DNA of 17,680 nt from Patescibacteria group bacterium (GTDB taxonomy: Bacteria > Patescibacteriota > Gracilibacteria > Peribacterales > Peribacteraceae), in assembly GCA_018818235.1 (NCBI GenBank), contig JAHISE010000038.1:1-17680 (forward strand), read 5' to 3'. Under the pieces are notes generated by a model. It was not told where the DNA came from, ran no database searches, and saw nothing but the letters and a program-made list of their open reading frames with translations. Shown here piece after piece: positions 1 through 5,256 of the stretch. Both the position numbers and the translations under genes were made by a program. The first letter of the stretch is position 1. Each line of letters begins with the position of its first letter.

Positions 1-11
1 TATTGAAATAG

Positions 12-40
12 TTGCATAATATACCTAAATATTGTATAAT
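12..40 (+). promoter_or_regulatory. Promoter of the VanW-family gene
   Basis: A -35-like TTGCAT (12-17) and a perfect -10 TATAAT (35-40) are separated by 17 bases. Transcription would start near 47, leaving a leader of only about 10 bases before the ATG at 57. There is no Shine-Dalgarno-like sequence in that leader. The promoter also excludes the TTG at 12 as a start, since that codon is the -35 box itself. Confidence 0.6.
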
Positions 41-56
41 ATGCTTACAAACAAAC

Positions 57-1451
57 ATGAAACAAACTACAAAAAACCTATCGCAACTTACCGCATTACT
101 CTTAGGTGTGCTTTATTTGGTTACTATAGCACCCTCAAATAACTCAAATTTTGCCTTTATTCCGCTATTTACGGCTAATATTGGTTCAGATATGATGGCA
201 GCTGCAGAGAGATATGCGGCATATCCGGACATGATGGAATACCGTATCGCCAAAAGGCTGAAGCAAAGATTAAGGAAAACAAATAAGTCCTCCCCCAATA
301 TTCACGTGCTGGCTGACGCCATTTTAAGACGTCAGGGTCTAATGAGGCGCAGTGTTAATGTAGAACTTTTTAGCAGTGACGGAGCAGTAAAAGAGAATTG
401 GAATGCATCACTTCAAGCGTATCCAACATGGATAAATCCTAAATTTACTTACTCAACGGCAGAGTTTTCTGTCTCTGAAGAGATCATTCAGTCATATCTG
501 GAGGAACATTACTTCCCCGGAATTACACCCCCAACAGATGTCAATTACCTGGGAGACACCATGAGCGGTACCATCCTGCGGGCAAAAACAGATGGCATAG
601 CAATGGCAGGATACGAGACCAATGTTGAAGATGCCGCCAGACAAATATCAGAGGCACTTGAATATGGATACCCCGATCTAACGTTTAGCTTTGACTGGCG
701 TGAGGGACAGATATACTACGAAAGCAATGGCGATACCATCACGCTCTCCAATATCTCTCAGGGCAGATCCAATTACAAAGGATCAACATATAATCGAATG
801 GCAAACGTCAAAAAAGCTATAAATCAGCATATTAACAACGTAATTGTAGAACCGGGAGCAGAGTTCTCCTTTAACGAGACACTAAACGGACGAGTTACAA
901 CAGGTAACGGCTGGAGCATGGCAAAAGTTATATTGAACGGAGATCAACTGGTATTGCAACCCGGAGGAGGCATATGTCAGGCTTCGACAACCGTATATCG
1001 AGCAATTGTTAACTCAGGATTCCCTGTTACAGCTCGCAGAAGTCATAGCTTGTATGTCTATTATTACAAGCAATATGGTGTGGGAATTGATGCAACCATA
1101 TATCCCGGAACTCAGGATCTGGCATTTGTAAACGAATCATCTCATCCAATAATTATCCAGTCATACACAACGGATGATAAAGATGTTGTTGTTAACTTCT
1201 ATGGTGTTCCGGATGGCAGAAGTGTTGCTTTGGAAGGTCCGTATTTCTATTCAAATACACCAAAAGATCTGGAGGAGAAATGGAGAAAAGTTAAGAAGAA
1301 CGAAATCCTATGGGTTCAGAATATCAAACTGCCAAATGGGCAAATTAAAGAAAACTTTATAGTATCGAAGTACAAAACATTGCCAAGCTCTCTCCCAAGT
1401 GAGTTTATAGTTAGGAATGAGGAGATAGAACCATTGGCAAGTAATATGTAA
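57..1451 (+). CDS. VanW-family exported protein
   Basis: The 464-residue protein begins with a hydrophobic segment (about residues 12-27) that should be a signal peptide or N-terminal anchor. A region around residues 150-225 resembles the PG-binding-4-like domain often found before VanW. The VanW domain follows at about 238-370, recognised by EPGAEFSFNE, the glycine-rich QPGGGICQASTTVYRA and a later SHPIIIQ segment. The family is linked to the cell envelope and was named from vancomycin-resistance clusters, but its biochemical role is unsettled; no resistance role is implied here because no van partners are present. I chose the ATG at 57 over an upstream in-frame TTG at 12, because the signal sequence starts there and the promoter covers the TTG. 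The domain call is secure; the function is not. Confidence 0.85.
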   Translation: MKQTTKNLSQLTALLLGVLYLVTIAPSNNSNFAFIPLFTANIGSDMMAAAERYAAYPDMMEYRIAKRLKQRLRKTNKSSPNIHVLADAILRRQGLMRRSVNVELFSSDGAVKENWNASLQAYPTWINPKFTYSTAEFSVSEEIIQSYLEEHYFPGITPPTDVNYLGDTMSGTILRAKTDGIAMAGYETNVEDAARQISEALEYGYPDLTFSFDWREGQIYYESNGDTITLSNISQGRSNYKGSTYNRMANVKKAINQHINNVIVEPGAEFSFNETLNGRVTTGNGWSMAKVILNGDQLVLQPGGGICQASTTVYRAIVNSGFPVTARRSHSLYVYYYKQYGVGIDATIYPGTQDLAFVNESSHPIIIQSYTTDDKDVVVNFYGVPDGRSVALEGPYFYSNTPKDLEEKWRKVKKNEILWVQNIKLPNGQIKENFIVSKYKTLPSSLPSEFIVRNEEIEPLASNM

Positions 1452-1520
1452 ATAGCCGGAAATAGCAAAATAGAAGCTTGACTAAAGTACATTTAATTAT
1501 ACCGTATCTCAAGTAAACGC

Positions 1521-1545
1521 TATAATACGACTCCAGTTTTATAAT
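1521..1545 (+). promoter_or_regulatory. Two TATAAT boxes before the lipoprotein gene
   Basis: Perfect TATAAT hexamers occur at 1521-1526 and 1540-1545, 33 and 14 bases before the ATG at 1560. Neither has a convincing -35 box at 16-18 bases. Either could be the -10 of a short-leader transcript, as at other genes in this window. Confidence 0.35.
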
Positions 1546-1559
1546 AACCAATCATTGCC

Positions 1560-2642
1560 ATGAAATCATACATTTATATGATAGCCCCAATACTTGTAAT
1601 CATTGCAGGTTGTGCACCTCCTGCACCTCCAGCTATGGATGAAGATAGCCCCGCAGAACCACCTGCCGAGGAGATGCCATTCGAGGAAGATATTGAAGGA
1701 CTTGCAGAAAATTCTGAAGATACTGAGGTCAGGGAAACCAAGAACGTAATTTATCAGGGAATTGTTAAACCTGCCGGGATTAGTATTTATACTGAAGGCA
1801 GCCACAGATTACTGTTACCTGATGGTCGATTTATATTACTCGAAAGCGATGGTGTTGATCTTAACGGATATGTAAATGAGCAAGTTGAACTGCTGGGAGC
1901 ACTTCGCCCGACCATAGAAGGAGCAGGCACTATTATGAGAGTAGAGAGTGCAAGGTTGGTTACTGATGGTGATTCTGATAATTTGCCGGAAGATGAGGAA
2001 GCAGATGATTCAGAGGAATCAGAAGATTCTGATAATGATCCTACGGAAGTGGATGATGATGAAGAAATAGCTGATGATGACGATGATGCTCCAATACCCG
2101 GTTTAGATGAGGAGGCAATCATAGGCTCAAATGACGATTCGGAGGAAAAAGATGATGATATCGATGAAGATATGGAACCAGCCGAAGAACCAGACGAGAC
2201 TGACGAAGAACCAGAAGAAGACTCCCCTACCACACCGGTCTCAGCTGAATTAACTGCACGAGCAGATAAAATGTCCAAAGAATCACTCACTGCAGATAAC
2301 TGGACACAAGAATACTGCACAGCTCATATTGGATTCTGTGTACCGATACACAGAAATTGGTGGTTTAAATCTTTTGGAACAACCAATTCATTCTTATGGC
2401 ATTTGGAACTAAGCTCAGAAGAACTAATCAATCTTTACGACGGACCAATCCAAATTAATCTGATGTCGGGATCGGTAGGATCCAAAAAGGCAACAGACAA
2501 GCAGGTTCGTACAGAGGGTGGTAATGTAATAGGATACAGAAGCTGGACTGATAGCAGACACTTCGAAATCTCTGCTCCTGCTGCTTTGGAAGAAGCCGTT
2601 AAGTATATTACGGAAAATTTGAGTGAACATACGGAGAATTAG
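1560..2642 (+). CDS. Acidic putative lipoprotein, two small domains joined by an Asp/Glu linker
   Basis: The 360-residue product starts with a short basic and hydrophobic leader ending in a lipobox-like IIAGC, with Cys18 as the likely lipidated residue. A compact region at about 62-135 (NVIYQGIVKPAG to SARLV) reads like a small beta-barrel of OB-fold type, though this is only an impression. It is followed by roughly 100 residues very rich in Asp, Glu, Ser and Pro (about 138-228), then a C-terminal domain of about 120 residues with two cysteines (QEYCTAHIGFC) and several tryptophans. I do not recognise the family. It is probably anchored on the outer face of the membrane with the acidic stretch as a spacer. 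The next gene begins 27 bases downstream on the same strand, suggesting co-transcription. Confidence 0.7.
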   Translation: MKSYIYMIAPILVIIAGCAPPAPPAMDEDSPAEPPAEEMPFEEDIEGLAENSEDTEVRETKNVIYQGIVKPAGISIYTEGSHRLLLPDGRFILLESDGVDLNGYVNEQVELLGALRPTIEGAGTIMRVESARLVTDGDSDNLPEDEEADDSEESEDSDNDPTEVDDDEEIADDDDDAPIPGLDEEAIIGSNDDSEEKDDDIDEDMEPAEEPDETDEEPEEDSPTTPVSAELTARADKMSKESLTADNWTQEYCTAHIGFCVPIHRNWWFKSFGTTNSFLWHLELSSEELINLYDGPIQINLMSGSVGSKKATDKQVRTEGGNVIGYRSWTDSRHFEISAPAALEEAVKYITENLSEHTEN

Positions 2643-2669
2643 GATTCAAAACTCTGCTAAACTACCGTC

Positions 2670-3191
2670 ATGCCAACCTACGCCTATACTGCAAAAGATA
2701 TCGGGAACAAGACTGTTAAAGGAACAATAAATGCTGATAACTTGCAAGCAGCAAAAACTGCTCTGGAAGAAATCAACCTTAAACCAGAAGAGATACACGA
2801 AGCTACGGGTGACGAAAGAAATGAGACTGATAATGCCCAAACAGACTCTGATATGTTTTTTAAACCAAGTACGCAATCCCCCAAACAAAAAGGAAATGAT
2901 ATATATTTTCCAATAGTAGATACGCTCAGGTTGTATGCCGGATGGTTATTAGTTGGATACCTTGTTGCATATTTCCTAGGCTCATATCAAATTACCAGAA
3001 ATCTACCTTTCGAAATCCCTTATGTAAGTGCATTCCTTTATTCAAATATCATTCTCAAGTTTACTCTTGTTTGCTTTCTGTTTCTACTGGCTTCGAGTAT
3101 TCAAAAGTTGATTAAGGGTAAAGTGTTTAGTGCGATTGTGTTGACGATTTTGTGTGTGGGGATTTTTGTGTTTGTGCACATTAATATCTAA
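2670..3191 (+). CDS. Small membrane protein with a PilC/GspF-like N-terminal segment
   Basis: The 173-residue protein opens with MPTYAYTAKDIGNKTVKG and continues with a helix ending in LEEINLKPEEI. That matches the opening of type II secretion GspF and type IV pilus PilC platform proteins, which typically start MPxYxYxAxDxxG. The usual cytoplasmic helical domains are absent. After a polar linker (about 48-80) come three hydrophobic segments near 86-108, 117-145 and 150-172. It could be a truncated PilC-like relic or a genuine small protein that reuses this segment as an interaction module. It lies 27 bases after the lipoprotein gene with no promoter visible, so it is probably in the same operon. 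A heptad-repeat structure and a MITE follow its stop. Confidence 0.6.
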   Translation: MPTYAYTAKDIGNKTVKGTINADNLQAAKTALEEINLKPEEIHEATGDERNETDNAQTDSDMFFKPSTQSPKQKGNDIYFPIVDTLRLYAGWLLVGYLVAYFLGSYQITRNLPFEIPYVSAFLYSNIILKFTLVCFLFLLASSIQKLIKGKVFSAIVLTILCVGIFVFVHINI

Positions 3192-3211
3192 TAAATATTA
3201 AGTAATTGAGT

Positions 3212-3239
3212 GTCACTTGTCACTTGTCACTTGTCGGTT
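3212..3239 (+). repeat. Heptad array, left arm (locus 1)
   Basis: Four tandem 7-bp units: GTCACTT three times, then GTCGGTT. The complementary arm is at 3391-3414. The 140-bp MITE lies between the two arms. The array starts 20 bases after the stop of the PilC-like gene. Confidence 0.85.
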
Positions 3240-3378
3240 ATACTCCTTCGCCTAAATAATTCCGATTCTTGAGGACTCATTAATTATTAACAAATCTATT
3301 TCTAATGGCTATGGAGTACGAGATTGCATAATAAAAGCACAGTGAATTTTTCGGAATTATTAACTAAAAGCAGTATAC
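3239..3378. mobile_element. MITE-like element, copy 1 (140 bp)
   Basis: This 140-bp segment is identical, base for base, to 9911-10050. Its ends are imperfect inverted repeats of 27 bp: the left end (3239-3265) and the reverse complement of the right end agree at 21 of 27 positions, including the terminal TATACT and the inner AATAATTCCGA. The flanking sequence differs between copies, so the boundaries are sharp. It has no room for a transposase; the only internal start-like stretch is an 8-codon frame (MAMEYEIA) at 3305-3331. The terminal TA repeats suggest a TA target duplication as in IS630/Tc1-mariner elements, which is inference. It is most simply a non-autonomous element moved by a transposase elsewhere in the genome. 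Confidence 0.8.
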
Positions 3379-3390
3379 ACAAATACTTTA

Positions 3391-3414
3391 GACCAGCGAC
3401 TAGTGACCAGTGAC
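3391..3414 (-). repeat. Heptad array, right arm (locus 1)
   Basis: Read on the minus strand this is GTCACTG, GTCACTA, GTCGCTG and a partial GTC. It is the inverted partner of 3212-3239. Together the arms lie between the convergent genes ending at 3191 (+) and 3444 (-) and may form a hairpin at both transcript ends. There is no T-tract. Confidence 0.85.
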
Positions 3415-3443
3415 CCCCAAAACAATCAACAACAAACAAAAAT

Positions 3444-4124
3444 CTAAAGCCCCAACTGCTTCCTAATCTCCTCCGCCTGCTGGTCTTCCTCCTGTTTTGC
3501 ACCCTCCTGAACAGTAACAGATTGAAGATCACCCCAGTCTTCTGCGTGCTTTTGCTCAAGCTTTTGTAATTGCAACAAATGCTTAGGACTAAGTTCACTG
3601 AACTTATTCCTTTCCTCCTGTAATATCTTTTGCAATTCATCTATCTGGAACTGGCTTAGGTTTGGAATAGCCTGAATAATGCGCCATTTTTCATCTCGTG
3701 TTAATGAGATGCTTCCTCTAAGAAGAGTCAGGAATTCCTGTTCATCGAAAGTGGTTTCGTTATGTGCGGGAATAGTAATATTGTCATTTGTGGCAGTAGC
3801 TGTGATGCTACCAAACCTGTAATCACCTACTTCACCCAATACACGAATATCCTCATCGTCAAACCCCATCTCTTTTGTAGCCTGTGTTCCGGGTGGCGGT
3901 GGTGGAGGACCTGTATCTTGTGGTGGAGGCGGAGGAGCTCCTCCATCACCTTGTGCACCAGCGGCCCCTGCAGCTGCAGGTGGTGGAGGTGGAGGTTGTG
4001 GTGGAGATGCGAATACCTGAGAAGGATCTAGTCCGCCTTCAGGTACCTTTTCGCCGGGTCTTGGTGGCGGTGTAGGCTGTGTGCCTCCTGCTTGCGCTCC
4101 TTGAGTGGTTGGGTCGTCTGCCAT
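3444..4124 (-). CDS. Hypothetical protein with proline-rich N-terminus and helical C-terminus
   Basis: The 226-residue product has no signal peptide or membrane segment. Residues 1-80 are low complexity, rich in Pro, Gly, Ala and Gln, with three separate runs of five or six prolines. A short acidic stretch (about 86-95) leads to a compact region, and the last 100 residues are helical and charged, with a possible coiled coil (SQFQIDELQKILQEERNKF). I do not recognise the family; the C-terminal half looks conserved in character while the N-terminus looks disordered. The consecutive prolines would make translation depend on elongation factor P. It is encoded alone, about 110 bases after a hypothetical gene on the same strand, and faces the gene ending at 3191. 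Codon structure is clean over the full length. Confidence 0.7.
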   Translation of the reverse strand: MADDPTTQGAQAGGTQPTPPPRPGEKVPEGGLDPSQVFASPPQPPPPPPAAAGAAGAQGDGGAPPPPPQDTGPPPPPPGTQATKEMGFDDEDIRVLGEVGDYRFGSITATATNDNITIPAHNETTFDEQEFLTLLRGSISLTRDEKWRIIQAIPNLSQFQIDELQKILQEERNKFSELSPKHLLQLQKLEQKHAEDWGDLQSVTVQEGAKQEEDQQAEEIRKQLGL

Positions 4125-4233
4125 AATTTAAAGTGGTATGAAATTCAGTTGCCTAGCTTAGCATCTAGTACAATTTTAACAAACTAGTTTTTCATTTATT
4201 TTATTGATCTAATTTATGTAGAATCAACTTATT

Positions 4234-4434
4234 CTACCTAAGTATCTTATATCCAAGATCCCTAAGCGCATTTGCTATATCTGCTGCCGGACCTGACAGA
4301 AACGATCCACCCTGCGCATAATGCTCAATCCTAATGGTATCAAGTTCACTAAAATCAGCAGCTTGTTTCTGGCTTGATAGGATAATATATCCATCTTCAC
4401 TCGGGACATCGATTGCAATCGGATTTCGACTCAT
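4234..4434 (-). CDS. Small hypothetical protein, 66 residues
   Basis: This small soluble protein starts MSRNPIAIDVPSEDGYIIL and ends in an amphipathic helix (ADIANALRDLGYKIL). It has no membrane segment and no cysteine. It begins 26 bases after the stop of the 151-residue gene on the same strand, so the two may be co-transcribed. No clear Shine-Dalgarno precedes the start. I do not recognise a family. The reading is supported by protein-like composition and the tight spacing, not by homology. Confidence 0.55.
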   Translation of the reverse strand: MSRNPIAIDVPSEDGYIILSSQKQAADFSELDTIRIEHYAQGGSFLSGPAADIANALRDLGYKILR

Positions 4435-4460
4435 AACATAAATTTTGTTAATAGAATATA

Positions 4461-4916
4461 TTAAGTCGCAACAGTATTAATAAGTTCTCTGTCACATACA
4501 ACTAATGCTTGATCAGTCTCTTCCCTAATATATATTCCCAACCCATCAAGAAGTTTACTGGCCTCCATATATTTTTTCTGATTATGGAGATTTAGCCCAA
4601 GTGTCCAAAGCAGACTGGGTATTTGGAACATATGTAATCGTCCTTCCTTTACTAAGTTACCAAGTTCATTTCTAGGTATTGTTCCATCTATTTTTCTATC
4701 CTCAGTTACCCACCCATCACGCGAGAGTTCCAATAGAGCACGGATATCCCCGCTTGTCTTTTGCTTCCATTGTTTAAATAACCTTCCAAATTCAGGAAAA
4801 GCACAAAGTCCATAAGGAGAATTATTAATGAATGCTTTTTCAAATCCCTCCGGTCCAAACACATCTGTAACCAGATCTTCCATTTCCTGTGATGGTGAGA
4901 ATTTGTCAGAAATCAT
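4461..4916 (-). CDS. Hypothetical protein behind a terminator/attenuator
   Basis: The 151-residue protein is soluble and mostly helical. The region at about 98-130 (IPSLLWTLGLNLHNQKKYMEASKLLDGLGIY) looks like a TPR-type helical pair, which is a tentative reading. Its ATG follows directly on the T-tract of a terminator hairpin (4921-4948) with no Shine-Dalgarno, so expression should require readthrough of that terminator or initiation very close by. The next gene, 4234-4434, follows after 26 bases. I do not recognise the family. The position behind a candidate attenuator is the most informative fact about it. Confidence 0.65.
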   Translation of the reverse strand: MISDKFSPSQEMEDLVTDVFGPEGFEKAFINNSPYGLCAFPEFGRLFKQWKQKTSGDIRALLELSRDGWVTEDRKIDGTIPRNELGNLVKEGRLHMFQIPSLLWTLGLNLHNQKKYMEASKLLDGLGIYIREETDQALVVCDRELINTVAT

Positions 4917-4920
4917 ATAT

Positions 4921-4948
4921 ATAAAAAGAAACCCTCGATTTGCGAGGG
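4921..4948 (-). terminator. Rho-independent terminator, possible attenuator
   Basis: On the minus strand the stem CCCTCG / CGAGGG (loop CAAAT) is followed by TTTCTTTTT and then, four bases on, the ATG of the gene ending at 4461. Its 5' arm can instead pair with 4987-4994, giving a competing structure. A terminator directly in front of a start codon is typical of leader attenuation, but it could also simply end an older upstream transcript. Confidence 0.65.
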
Positions 4949-4994
4949 GTGTAGCTTCCGGATCTAGTTTCTTACAAAATATCCGGCCCTCGCA
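4941..4994 (-). promoter_or_regulatory. Candidate antiterminator structure
   Basis: On the minus strand TGCGAGGG (complement of 4987-4994) pairs perfectly with CCCTCGCA (complement of 4941-4948), and the adjacent CCGGAT (complement of 4981-4986) pairs with ATCCGG (complement of 4958-4963). That is 14 base pairs interrupted by one 9-base bulge. Forming this stem removes the 5' arm of the terminator at 4921-4948, so the two structures exclude each other. Sensor and ligand are unknown. Confidence 0.45.
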
Positions 4995-5019
4995 TTGAGT
5001 GCATCATCATTTGCATCAT
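4972..5019 (-). CDS. Possible leader peptide, methionine-rich
   Basis: A 15-codon frame reads MMQMMMHSMRGPDIL and stops in the loop of the antiterminator. Its last codons overlap the 5' arm of that stem (complement of 4981-4994). A ribosome reaching the stop would block the antiterminator and permit termination, and one stalled in the Met codons would allow readthrough, as in classical amino-acid attenuators. There is no good Shine-Dalgarno, and the run of ATG may be chance. Confidence 0.3.
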   Translation of the reverse strand: MMQMMMHSMRGPDIL

Positions 5020-5054
5020 GGCCACTGTGAGAGAGACGTATATCACTGGTCGGT

Positions 5055-5082
5055 AATTTAGACTTGTGAGTAATGATGTCAA
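5055..5082 (-). promoter_or_regulatory. Candidate promoter for the attenuator leader
   Basis: A perfect -35 TTGACA (complement of 5077-5082) lies 16 bases before TAAATT (complement of 5055-5060), a 4/6 match to the -10. Transcription would start near 5048, about 130 bases before the gene at 4916. Confidence 0.4.
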
Positions 5083-5109
5083 GTTGTTTTTAAGATTTCC
5101 TTATGTTGA

Positions 5110-5223
5110 GGTTCGGAATCCGGAATCCGGAACCCGATCAATAAAAGTTTATTGAACTTCGCATTGAGGATTCTCATATAACTTATAAATAGCAAACGGA
5201 TTCCGGATTCCGGATTCCGAACC
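5110..5223. repeat. Inverted heptad arms, unit GGAATCC (locus 2)
   Basis: The arms 5110-5136 and 5197-5223 are complementary at 26 of 27 positions. Each consists of tandem 7-bp units (GGAATCC on one arm, GGATTCC on the other) capped by GGTTC / GAACC. The 60-base spacer shows no further structure. The right arm ends 33 bases past the recG stop codon, so on the recG transcript this would be a 3' hairpin, without a T-tract. Confidence 0.9.
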
Positions 5224-5256
5224 CCCACTATCCTCAAATCATAAAACAATACCAGT

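Larger units (their letters stand above)
4964..5089 (-). pseudogene. Possible 3' remnant of a DEDDh-type exonuclease gene
   Basis: An open frame of 41 codons runs from a TAA at 5090-5092 to a TAG at 4964-4966 with no ATG, GTG or TTG start. The reading looks protein-like and ends GHDANDDALNARAGYFVRN. The H-D-A-x-x-D spacing matches the last motif (H-x4-D, followed by a helix) of DnaQ/RNase T-like 3'-5' exonucleases. The upstream sequence is a heptad-repeat structure with no continuing frame, so if this is a relic its 5' part has been lost. The same bases also encode the methionine-rich mini-ORF in another frame, and both readings cannot be the main reason for this sequence. Weak evidence. Confidence 0.25.

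Noticed and set aside
12..56. Upstream TTG start giving the VanW protein 15 extra residues
   Set aside because: The TTG is part of the -35 box and the TATAAT lies inside the extension; the signal peptide begins at the ATG at 57.
57..1451. VanW gene as an antibiotic-resistance determinant
   Set aside because: The VanW domain is widespread in envelope proteins, and none of the vanR/S/H/A/X genes is present.
1787..2320. Serine-rich open frame on the minus strand
   Set aside because: It is the mirror of the Asp/Glu-rich linker (GAT/GAA codons) of the lipoprotein gene; composition alone keeps it open.
3212..3239. Heptad arrays as CRISPR, origin iterons or phase-variable coding repeats
   Set aside because: Units are too short for CRISPR, lie outside coding regions, and no dnaA boxes or replication initiator gene accompany them.
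3762..4075. Trp/Arg- and Val-rich open frames on the plus strand
   Set aside because: They are opposite-strand readings of the CCA/CCT proline repeats of the gene at 3444-4124 and have low-complexity, non-protein-like composition.
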